Positions 17,227 to 24,893 of a stretch of DNA of 64,000 nt are shown here, in pieces; positions within the stretch are counted from its first letter, which is position 1, and each line of letters starts with the position of its first letter. The notes under the pieces are model-generated. The model saw only the letters and a list, made by a program, of their open reading frames with translations, did no database searches and was not told the origin of the DNA. The position numbers and the translations under genes were made by a program. Origin of the DNA: Streptomyces sp. NBC_00178 (GTDB taxonomy: Bacteria > Actinomycetota > Actinomycetes > Streptomycetales > Streptomycetaceae); the NCBI RefSeq assembly GCF_036206005.1, contig NZ_CP108143.1, positions 2,542,001-2,606,000 on the forward strand, given 5' to 3'.

Positions 17227-19931
17227 GTGCGCAGTGCCAGCGCCCGGGTTGCGAGGGCGGTTACGAGGACATGGGCGGCGGTGAGCTGTACTGCGACACG
17301 TGCGGTCTCGCACCGGTCGTGTCCCCGACGGGCATGGTGAGTTCGCCGCCCACGGGCATCGCGGGCGGCGGGGCCGGCGGCCGCGGGAGCGGCAGCACCT
17401 CGCAGCGGACCGGCTCGCGGGCGTCGTCCCGTTCGTCGACCTCCCGGCGTTCGGTCTCCGGGCGGCTCTCGCGCTCGCTGTCCGGTTCCTCCGCCTCGCG
17501 CTCGGTGTCGGTCCGCTCCTCGGGGTCCTCGACGGCCTCCGCCTCCGGGCGCGGCAGGCTGGGCGTGGGGCTCGTCCTCGTCCCGGACGTGCCGAGGCCC
17601 GATCCGCGTACGGCGGTGATGGAGAATCCCGAGGTGCCCGAGAGGAAGCGATTCTGCTCGCGGTCCGACTGCGGCGCCCCGGTGGGCCGCTCCCGCGGCG
17701 AGCGGGCCGGCCGCACGGAGGGGTTCTGCACGAAGTGCGGCCATCCGTACTCGTTCGTGCCCAAGCTGCGCGGCGGCGACGTCGTGCACGGCCAGTACGA
17801 GGTGGCGGGCTGTCTGGCGCACGGCGGGCTCGGCTGGGTCTACCTCGCGGTGGACCGCGCGGTCTCGGACCGCTGGGTGGTGCTCAAGGGCCTGCTGGAC
17901 ACCGGTGACCAGGACGCCATGGCCGCGGCCATCTCCGAGCGGCGCTTCCTGGCGGAGATCGAGCACTCCAACATCGTCCGGATCTACAACTTCGTGGAGC
18001 ACCTGGACCAGCGCACCGGTTCGCTGGACGGCTACATCGTCATGGAGTACGTCGGCGGCAAGGCGCTGAAGGAGATCGCCAACGAGCGCCGCACCCCGGC
18101 CGGGAAGCGGGACCCGCTGCCGGTGGAACAGGCCTGCGCGTACGGCATCGAGGCGCTGGAGGCGCTCGGCCACCTGCACAGCCGCAACCTGCTGTACTGC
18201 GACTTCAAGGTCGACAACGCCATCCAGACCGAGGACCAGCTCAAGCTCATCGACATGGGCGCGGTGCGCAGGATGGACGACGACGAGTCGGCCATCTACG
18301 GGACCGTCGGCTACCAGGCCCCCGAGGTCGCGGAGACCGGGCCGTCCGTCGCCTCCGACCTGTACACGGTCGCCCGGACGCTCGCGGTCCTCACCTTCGA
18401 CTTCCAGGGCTACACGAACGTCTTCGTGGACTCACTGCCCGACCCGGACAACATCGACGTGTTCCGCCGGTACGAGTCGTTCTACCGGCTCCTCGTGCGC
18501 GCCACCGACCCGGACCCGGCCCGCCGGTTCTCCTCCGCCGGGGAGATGGCCGAGCAGCTGACGGGGGTCCTGCGCGAGGTCGTCGCCCTGCAGACGGGCC
18601 GGCCGCGACCCGCGCTCTCGACGCTCTTCGGCACGGAAGTCCGGGTGACGGACACGGAGTTGTTCGCAGAGCCGGCGGGCGACGCGTCGGCGCTCGGTGC
18701 CCGGCGGGCCCCGGCTGCGGGCCGGGGCCGTCCCGGACGGCGCGGCACACCGGCCCCGGTTCCCCCCGCGCCCGCTCCGGCCCCCGCCTTCCCCCCGCCG
18801 CTCGCCGCCGCCCCGCAGGGTGCGTCCCCGGGTGCGGCTGCGGTGCACGCGCCGGACACCCACGTGCGGGCGGGCACGGGGGGCTCCGCCCCGGCACGGG
18901 CCGCCGTCCCGGCCCCGCGCGCACCGGCGGCCCCGGCCCCCGTGCCGCTCCCCGCCGCCTACGCGGGGGCCGGCCCGCGGCTCGCCGTGTTCGACGCGCG
19001 GGCCACCGCGCTGGCCCTCCCGGTCCCCCGGGTCGACCCGAACGACCCGAACGCGGGTTTCCTGGCCGGGGTGATGGCGTCGGCGCCCGCCGAACTGGTC
19101 GCGGCACTGCGCTCCGTGCCGGCGGCCTCGCTGGAGACCCGCCTCCGGGAGCTCCGCGCCCGTCTGGAGATGGGCGAACCCGGCTCCGCCGAACGGGTCC
19201 TGACCTCGGTGGAGGGCCGGCACCCGGACGACTGGCGGGTCGTGTGGTACCGGGGGGTCACCTCCCTGGTGACCGGTGACCGGGAGGGCGCGGCACTGTC
19301 CTTCGACGCGGTCTACGACGCCTTCCCGGGGGAGCCGGCTCCGAAGCTGGCCCTGGGGATCTGCGCCGAGCTGCTGGGCCAGCTGGACAACGCGGCGGAG
19401 TACTACCGCCTGGTGTGGACGACCGATCCGAGCTTCGTCAGCGCCGCGTTCGGCCTGGCCCGGGTACAGATCGCCGCCGGGGACCGCGCCGGAGCGGTGC
19501 ACACCCTGGAGTCCGTACCGGAGTCGTCGATCCACTACACGGCGGCCCGGGTGGCCGCGGTGCGCGCCCGGCTGCGCGAGCGCGCGCCCCAGGAGCCGCT
19601 GCTCGACGACCTGTCGGCCGCCGCGGACCAGGTGACGGCGTTGCAGGGATACGGCCTGGACGCGGTGCGCCGAGAGCAGTTGTCGACCGAGGTGCTGGGG
19701 ACGGCGCTCGACTGGGTACTCTCCGGTAGTCCCACGGCTCGGCCGGCCGCTCCGTCCTCCCCCGCAGCCGCGGGCCCGAGAACGGTGCTCGGCAGTGAGC
19801 TGGACGAGCGGGGCCTCAGGTTCGGCCTCGAACGCTCGTACCGGATACTCGCCCGGCTCGCGCAGCGGGGCGACGAGAGGATCGAACTGGTGGAGCGGGC
19901 CAACCGTTTCCGCCCCCGGACCTGGGTGTGA
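17223..19931 (+). CDS. pknG: serine/threonine protein kinase PknG with extended zinc-ribbon N-terminus
   Basis: This 902-residue soluble kinase has: a first Cys module (C5, C10, C24, C27); a Ser/Arg-rich stretch (about 58-110); a rubredoxin-like module (C145, C150, C169, C172) as in PknG; the kinase domain (about 188-450) with Lys222, catalytic Asp327 (LLYCDFKVDN), Asp344 (DMG in place of DFG) and activation region IYGTVGYQAPE; a Pro/Ala-rich linker (about 500-600); and a C-terminal TPR domain (about 610-900). PknG controls central nitrogen and carbon flow through FHA substrates in mycobacteria and corynebacteria. It overlaps genes on both sides (ATGA and GTGA), forming one translational unit. 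Confidence 0.93.
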   Translation: MSAQCQRPGCEGGYEDMGGGELYCDTCGLAPVVSPTGMVSSPPTGIAGGGAGGRGSGSTSQRTGSRASSRSSTSRRSVSGRLSRSLSGSSASRSVSVRSSGSSTASASGRGRLGVGLVLVPDVPRPDPRTAVMENPEVPERKRFCSRSDCGAPVGRSRGERAGRTEGFCTKCGHPYSFVPKLRGGDVVHGQYEVAGCLAHGGLGWVYLAVDRAVSDRWVVLKGLLDTGDQDAMAAAISERRFLAEIEHSNIVRIYNFVEHLDQRTGSLDGYIVMEYVGGKALKEIANERRTPAGKRDPLPVEQACAYGIEALEALGHLHSRNLLYCDFKVDNAIQTEDQLKLIDMGAVRRMDDDESAIYGTVGYQAPEVAETGPSVASDLYTVARTLAVLTFDFQGYTNVFVDSLPDPDNIDVFRRYESFYRLLVRATDPDPARRFSSAGEMAEQLTGVLREVVALQTGRPRPALSTLFGTEVRVTDTELFAEPAGDASALGARRAPAAGRGRPGRRGTPAPVPPAPAPAPAFPPPLAAAPQGASPGAAAVHAPDTHVRAGTGGSAPARAAVPAPRAPAAPAPVPLPAAYAGAGPRLAVFDARATALALPVPRVDPNDPNAGFLAGVMASAPAELVAALRSVPAASLETRLRELRARLEMGEPGSAERVLTSVEGRHPDDWRVVWYRGVTSLVTGDREGAALSFDAVYDAFPGEPAPKLALGICAELLGQLDNAAEYYRLVWTTDPSFVSAAFGLARVQIAAGDRAGAVHTLESVPESSIHYTAARVAAVRARLRERAPQEPLLDDLSAAADQVTALQGYGLDAVRREQLSTEVLGTALDWVLSGSPTARPAAPSSPAAAGPRTVLGSELDERGLRFGLERSYRILARLAQRGDERIELVERANRFRPRTWV

Positions 19932-21283
19932 AGATGTCACAGATCCACCAGCGGGCCTCCTTGCCGGGGTGCCCCAGCTGCGAGGAACCGCTGGAGCCGG
20001 GCGACCTGTTCTGCGGGGCGTGCGGATACGACCTCTCGGCCGTGCCCGCTCCCCCCGGGGACCGCCCCACCGTCGCCATCACGGTGCCGGCGCAGGGCGC
20101 GGAGGCCGGGGCGGCCGCTCCGGTGGAGTGGCCGGCCGCCTCCGGGACCGACAGCTCCGACCTGCCCGCTCCCACGCACCGCCCGGCCGACCTGCCGGGC
20201 GTGGACTCGGGCGGGCGGCCCCTCGCGGCCTCGGCGCCGGCGGCCGTCCGCCACGACGAGCCGGACGGCGCCGGCGGAGAACGCGGCGGTGCGGCGGCCG
20301 ACTTCGAGCTCGCCGCGCCCGATCCCCGCACGGTCGAGCACGCGACCGCGGGGGGCGCGGCGGCGAAGGTCTGCGTGGCCTGCCGCTCGGGTCATGTCGA
20401 TCCGGACGGCTACTGCGAGAACTGCGGCCATGCCCAGCCTCGCGAGCGGGACCACATGGAGCAGGAGCTCGGCGCCGTGGCCGCGGTCAGCGACCGCGGG
20501 CTGCGGCACCACCGCAACGAGGACGCGTTCGCGGTGTCCTGCACGGGCCTGCCGGACGGTTCGCCCGCCGTGGTGGCCATCGTGTGCGACGGCGTCTCGT
20601 CGGCGAGCCGGCCGGACGAGGCGTCCGCCGCCGCGGCTCGCGCCGCGAACGAGGCGCTGCTGGAGTCGCTGCCGCGCGGCACGCATCCGCAGACTGCCAT
20701 GCACGAGGCGATCGTGGCGGCCTCCGAGGCCGTCAACGCCCTCGCGCAGGAATCCGGCCGGGCGCTGGAGCACGACCAGCACCGCCACCAGAACGCCCCC
20801 GCCTGCACCCTGGTCGGCGCGATCGCGGCCGGGGGTCTGCTGGTCGTCGGCTGGGTGGGCGACAGCCGTGTCTACTGGGTGCCCGAGGACCGTGCCCACC
20901 CGCCGGCCCGGCTCACGGAGGACGACTCCTGGGCGGCGCAGATGGTCGCGACCGGCCTGATGAACGAGGCGGAGGCGTACGCCGACGAGCGCGCCCACGC
21001 CATCACGGGCTGGCTCGGCGCCGACGCGTACGAACTGGAGCCGCACACCGCGTCCTTCAAACCGGACCGGCCCGGGCTGGTGGTGGTGTGCACCGACGGT
21101 CTGTGGAACTACGCGGAGGCCGCGGCGGAGATGGCGGCGGCCCTGCCGCCCGACGCCCACGAACGGCCGCTGCACGGTGCCCAGGTGCTGGTGGGTCACG
21201 CGCTCGACGGCGGGGGCCACGACAACGTAACAGTGGCGCTGCTGCCGTTCGCCGTGGTGCCCGCGGGGGCAGGATCCGCCTAG
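19928..21283 (+). CDS. PP2C-type protein phosphatase with two zinc-ribbon modules
   Basis: This 451-residue protein has Cys modules C15/C18/C29/C32 and C149/C152/C163/C166, separated by a low-complexity linker. A PP2C (PPM) domain runs from about 181 to 446. Metal and active-site motifs are all present: RNEDA (197-201 region), CDGVS, GDSRVY, CTDGLW and GHDNVTV, so it should be an active Mn2+/Mg2+ phosphatase. It starts at GTG 19928 overlapping the pknG stop, or at ATG 19934. As the immediate partner of PknG it most likely reverses PknG phosphorylation (inference). Confidence 0.88.
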   Translation: MKMSQIHQRASLPGCPSCEEPLEPGDLFCGACGYDLSAVPAPPGDRPTVAITVPAQGAEAGAAAPVEWPAASGTDSSDLPAPTHRPADLPGVDSGGRPLAASAPAAVRHDEPDGAGGERGGAAADFELAAPDPRTVEHATAGGAAAKVCVACRSGHVDPDGYCENCGHAQPRERDHMEQELGAVAAVSDRGLRHHRNEDAFAVSCTGLPDGSPAVVAIVCDGVSSASRPDEASAAAARAANEALLESLPRGTHPQTAMHEAIVAASEAVNALAQESGRALEHDQHRHQNAPACTLVGAIAAGGLLVVGWVGDSRVYWVPEDRAHPPARLTEDDSWAAQMVATGLMNEAEAYADERAHAITGWLGADAYELEPHTASFKPDRPGLVVVCTDGLWNYAEAAAEMAAALPPDAHERPLHGAQVLVGHALDGGGHDNVTVALLPFAVVPAGAGSA

Positions 21284-21410
21284 CCACGTCCGGTCCGCCC
21301 GGTGGGTCCGGTGATCCGTCCTGCCCTACGCCCTTAACGTCCCACGTCCTGAACCCGGCCCGCGCGATCGTCACCGACCGACCTACGTGGAGCCTCAAGG
21401 AGCCGATCAG

Positions 21411-22772
21411 ATGGCCAACTTCTCCAAGTCGAACGTGCCGCAGTTCTCCGTCGAGGTGTACCAGAACGCCTACCTGCCCGAGGGCGGGCGCGAGGTCAAC
21501 GCCATCGTGACCGTCACGTCCACGGGCGGGGGGACGACCGGCGGCGTGCCGCTGGGCGGCGCGGTACCGGCGCCGAGGGACTCGGCCGGGGCGGGGGCCG
21601 GCGCCGCCGTGGTGCTCATGGTGGACTGCTCGGGGTCGATGGACCACCCGCCGACGAAGATGCGCAACGCGCGCGACGCGACCGCGGCGGCGATCGACAC
21701 CCTGCGCGACGGCACCCGCTTCGCCGTGATCGCGGGCACCCACGTCGCCAAGGACGTCTACCCGGGCGGCGGACGGCTGGCGACCGCGTCCGCGACGGCC
21801 AAGGCCGAGGCCAAGGAGGCCCTGCGCCGGCTGAGCGCGGGGGGCGGGACGGCTGTCGGGACCTGGCTGCGGCTCGCGGACCGGCTGCTCGCGTCGGCCG
21901 ACGCCGGTATCCGGCACGGCATCCTCCTCACCGACGGCCGCAACGAGCACGAGTCCCCGGAGGACCTGCGGGCCGCCCTGGACTCCTGCGCGGGCCGCTT
22001 CACCTGCGACGCGAGAGGTGTGGGCACCGACTGGGAGGTGAAAGAGGTCACAGCGATCGCCTCCGCCCTGCTCGGCACGGCGGACATCGTCGCCGATCCC
22101 TCGGGCCTCGCGGGCGACTTCACGCGGATGATGGAGAACGCGATGGGCAAGGAGGTCGCGGACGTCGCACTGCGGCTCTGGACACCCGTCGGCGTGGAGA
22201 TCGCGTTCGTCAAGCAGGTCGCGCCCACGGTCGCCGATCTGACCGGCCGCCGGACCGCGGCCGGGCCGCGCGCGGGGGACTACCCGACCGGTTCCTGGGG
22301 CGACGAATCCCGCGACTACCACGTGTGCGTGAGGGTTCCGGAGGCCGGGATCGGCCAGGAGATGCTGGCCGCGAGGGTCTCACTGATCCTGCCGCCACCG
22401 TCGGACGGTGGCACCCCGCAGACGCTCTCGCAGGGTCTGGTGCGTGCCGTCTGGACGGACGACATGGCCGCGTCCACGTCGATCAACCCGCAGGTGGCGC
22501 ACTACACAGGACAGGCGGAACTGGCACAAGTCATCCAACAGGGACTGGATGCCCGCAAATCCGGAGACTTCGACGGCGCTACGGCGAAACTGGGCCGAGC
22601 GGTGCAGCTCGCCTCGGCATCCGGGAACGCCGATACCGCGAAGCTGCTTTCGAAGGTGGTCGACGTCGTCGACGCGGCGACCGGTACTGTGCGACTGAAA
22701 GCGAGGGTCGCAGAAGCGGACGAGATGACACTCGAAACGCGCTCGACCAAGACCGTTCGTGTCAAGAAATAG
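21411..22772 (+). CDS. von Willebrand factor A-domain protein
   Basis: This 453-residue cytosolic protein starts at ATG 21411, with AAGGAG 8 bases upstream. A beta-rich N-terminal part precedes a vWA domain (about 65-240) with an intact MIDAS motif Asp72-x-Ser74-x-Ser76 (VDCSGSM). A beta domain follows, then a helical TPR-like tail (LDARKSGDFDGATAKLGRAV) ending in a basic segment. vWA domains of this type assemble protein complexes through a bound divalent metal. Between the phosphatase and FHA genes it is a plausible scaffold or PknG substrate. The 127-bp gap upstream may hold an extra promoter, but I see none clearly. Confidence 0.82.
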   Translation: MANFSKSNVPQFSVEVYQNAYLPEGGREVNAIVTVTSTGGGTTGGVPLGGAVPAPRDSAGAGAGAAVVLMVDCSGSMDHPPTKMRNARDATAAAIDTLRDGTRFAVIAGTHVAKDVYPGGGRLATASATAKAEAKEALRRLSAGGGTAVGTWLRLADRLLASADAGIRHGILLTDGRNEHESPEDLRAALDSCAGRFTCDARGVGTDWEVKEVTAIASALLGTADIVADPSGLAGDFTRMMENAMGKEVADVALRLWTPVGVEIAFVKQVAPTVADLTGRRTAAGPRAGDYPTGSWGDESRDYHVCVRVPEAGIGQEMLAARVSLILPPPSDGGTPQTLSQGLVRAVWTDDMAASTSINPQVAHYTGQAELAQVIQQGLDARKSGDFDGATAKLGRAVQLASASGNADTAKLLSKVVDVVDAATGTVRLKARVAEADEMTLETRSTKTVRVKK

Positions 22773-22880
22773 CCACACGAACGACAACGACAGAACCGTA
22801 CGGAAGGCCGACCGGCCGTACGGCTGCACCGACGAGCATGGCGGCCTCCGGGCCGGACGAGGAGAGGGGGAAGCGCCGAC

Positions 22881-24200
22881 ATGCCGACCTGCCCGAACGG
22901 ACACCAGTCGGGTTCCGAGGACTGGTGCGAGGTCTGCGGACATCGCATGACCGGGACGGACGCGCCCTCGGGTGCGGTTCCGCCGCCGCCCCCTCCGCCG
23001 CCGGCGCCCGGCTACGGATATCCGCAGCAGCCCGGGGCCGGCCAGCCCACCGTCCAGGCCGAGCTCTGCCCGCAGTGCCGCACCCCGCGCGAGGCGATGG
23101 CGCCGTTCTGCGAGGAGTGCCGCTGGAACTTCCTCACGAACACGGCGACGTCCTACACCCCGCTCGCACCGCAGGGCGGTACGGGCGGTCCCGTGCCCGG
23201 CCTGAACCTGCCGCCCGGCTTCCAGGCGCAGCAGGGCCCGCCGCCCCAGCAGCAGCGCGACCCCTTCGAGTACCAGGGCTCGCGGCCCTCGCAGGTGAAC
23301 CGGCCCGCGGAGCCGCTCTCCCCCGAGCAGGGCGGCCGGTCCGGTCCGCCGCCGTCGTTCCGCCAGGGGCCGCCGCCTCCGCCGTCCTTCCAGCAGCAGT
23401 CGCCGTCGCCGTTCGAGCGGCAGGAGCAGCAGCCCGCGTCACCGTCGCCGTTCGAGCGGCCGGGACAGCAGCCGCCGTCGCCCTCTCCGTTCGAGCGGCA
23501 GGAACAGGGCGGCCAGGGTCCCGGTGGGCAGAGTCCCTCCGGCGCCCCGTCCCCGTTCGAGCCGCACCGCCAGGGACCCCCGCCGTCCTTCCAGCAGCAG
23601 TCGGCGGCGCCCGCTCCCGCGCAGCCGCAGGCGCCGCAGTCCGGCGGGGACGACGACTGGATGCTGCCGCCGCCCTCGCGGCAGCAGCAGCCGCAGGGCT
23701 TCCAGCAGGGCGGGCAGGCGCCCCGGCCGCCCCAGGTCCCGCAGCAGCAGTTCCCCGGCCAGGGCCCCGCACAGGGCGGCCCCGACCAGGGACCGGGCAC
23801 GTGGACGGCGGTCATCGCCCCGGACCGCGACTACTTCCTGGCGATGATGCAGCGCAGCGGCCCCGAGGCCACCGGCCTCAATCTGCCCGCGTACTCCCCC
23901 GAGCAGCGCCTTCCGCTCACCGGCGGCCAGATCACCATCGGCCGCCGCCGGCACAGCACAGGTGAGTCGCCCGACGTCGACCTGGCCGTGCCGCCGGAGG
24001 ACCCGGGCGTCTCCCACCAGCACGCCGTGCTCGTGCAGCAGCCCGACGGCACGTGGGCGGTCGTGGACCAGAACTCCACCAACGGCACCACGCTGAACGG
24101 TGCCGAGGACCCGATCCAGCCCTACGTCCCCGTCCCGCTCCAGGACGGCGACCAGGTGCACGTGGGCGCCTGGACGACGATCACGGTCCGCCGCGACTGA
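22881..24200 (+). CDS. zinc-ribbon FHA-domain protein, probable phosphothreonine reader
   Basis: This 439-residue protein begins with a C4/H8/C16/C19 module and a second module C63/C66/C77/C80. A long Pro/Gln-rich disordered linker (about 90-300) follows, with 13-residue repeats, and then a C-terminal FHA domain (about 335-437). FHA hallmarks are present: TIGRRR, the VSHQHA loop and NSTNGTTLNG. FHA domains bind phosphothreonine, and in mycobacteria PknG acts on the FHA protein GarA. This one is much larger than GarA/OdhI and lacks their ETTS phosphorylation motif, so it is a different class of partner. The start has GAGAGGGGG upstream. Confidence 0.88.
   Translation: MPTCPNGHQSGSEDWCEVCGHRMTGTDAPSGAVPPPPPPPPAPGYGYPQQPGAGQPTVQAELCPQCRTPREAMAPFCEECRWNFLTNTATSYTPLAPQGGTGGPVPGLNLPPGFQAQQGPPPQQQRDPFEYQGSRPSQVNRPAEPLSPEQGGRSGPPPSFRQGPPPPPSFQQQSPSPFERQEQQPASPSPFERPGQQPPSPSPFERQEQGGQGPGGQSPSGAPSPFEPHRQGPPPSFQQQSAAPAPAQPQAPQSGGDDDWMLPPPSRQQQPQGFQQGGQAPRPPQVPQQQFPGQGPAQGGPDQGPGTWTAVIAPDRDYFLAMMQRSGPEATGLNLPAYSPEQRLPLTGGQITIGRRRHSTGESPDVDLAVPPEDPGVSHQHAVLVQQPDGTWAVVDQNSTNGTTLNGAEDPIQPYVPVPLQDGDQVHVGAWTTITVRRD
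23400..23516 (+). repeat. 39-bp in-frame tandem repeat in the FHA linker
   Basis: Three consecutive 39-bp units (starting 23400, 23439 and 23478) each encode SPSPFERxxQ plus three more residues. A fourth, shorter PSPFE appears about 50 bases later. The repeat keeps frame and lengthens the disordered linker. Confidence 0.75.
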
Positions 24201-24206
24201 ACCGCG

Positions 24207-24256
24207 CACCCCGGCCGAGGTCAGGAGTCCTAGGACTCCTGACCTCGGCCGGGGTG
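24207..24256. terminator. 50-bp perfect palindrome between FHA gene and glbO
   Basis: Arms of 25 bases (24207-24231 and 24232-24256) are exactly complementary with no loop, centred on CCTAGG. In RNA a few central bases would open. It starts 7 bases after the FHA stop and ends 17 bases before the glbO GTG. It should be a very strong terminator for the PknG locus. There is no T run. Confidence 0.7.
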
Positions 24257-24273
24257 TCTGCGACGATGGACCT

Positions 24274-24678
24274 GTGACAGAGATTCCGCGCGACACCCTG
24301 CAGGAGCAGACCTTCTACGAGCAGGTCGGCGGCGAGGACACGTTCCGGCGCCTGGTACACCGCTTCTACCAGGGCGTCGCCGGGGACCCGCTGCTGCGCC
24401 CGATGTACCCCGAGGCGGATCTCGGTCCGGCCGAGGAGCGCTTCAGGCTGTTCCTCATGCAGTACTGGGGCGGCCCGCGCACCTACAGCGACGAGCGGGG
24501 CCACCCCCGGCTGCGGATGCGGCACGTCCCGTTCCGCGTGGACAGGGCGGCGCACGATGCCTGGCTCGGCCACATGCGGGTGGCGCTCGACGAACTCGGC
24601 CTCGCACCCGAGCACGAGCGCCGGCTGTGGGACTACCTCACCTACGCCGCGGCCTCGATGATCAACACCGCGGACTGA
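24274..24678 (+). CDS. glbO: group II truncated hemoglobin
   Basis: This 134-residue globin aligns well with mycobacterial GlbO: FYEQVGGEDTFRRLVHRFY, QYWGGPRTYS, GHPRLRMRHVPF (with the haem-binding proximal His) and a Trp at the G8 position (AWLGHM). Such proteins bind O2 and may handle NO or reactive oxygen. GTG 24274 lacks a ribosome site, so the mRNA may be leaderless. A CTGACC about 30 bases upstream lies inside the right arm of the palindrome and could be its -35. It is transcribed separately from the FHA gene. Confidence 0.9.
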   Translation: MTEIPRDTLQEQTFYEQVGGEDTFRRLVHRFYQGVAGDPLLRPMYPEADLGPAEERFRLFLMQYWGGPRTYSDERGHPRLRMRHVPFRVDRAAHDAWLGHMRVALDELGLAPEHERRLWDYLTYAAASMINTAD

Positions 24679-24893
24679 TCCGGAGCAGGCGCCCGGTCAC
24701 ACACGGAACCGACCGATCCGAAGCAGTCCGATCAGTCATGTGCGAAATTCGGTGCTTCACACCCGCATAACGGTCACGATCCCATCAATTTGCGACCACA
24801 AGCGGTTTCCAGAGCGCGTGCACTCTGAAAGCATCCGAGGGACGCCGGGGGGCGTGGAAGGCGTACGGCTGCTGAGGGTGCGGGGGAACACGG

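Noticed and set aside
17261..18179. Minus-strand open frames opposite the 5' half of pknG
   Set aside because: They are shadows of a Ser/Arg-rich and GC-rich coding region, and lack starts with ribosome sites.
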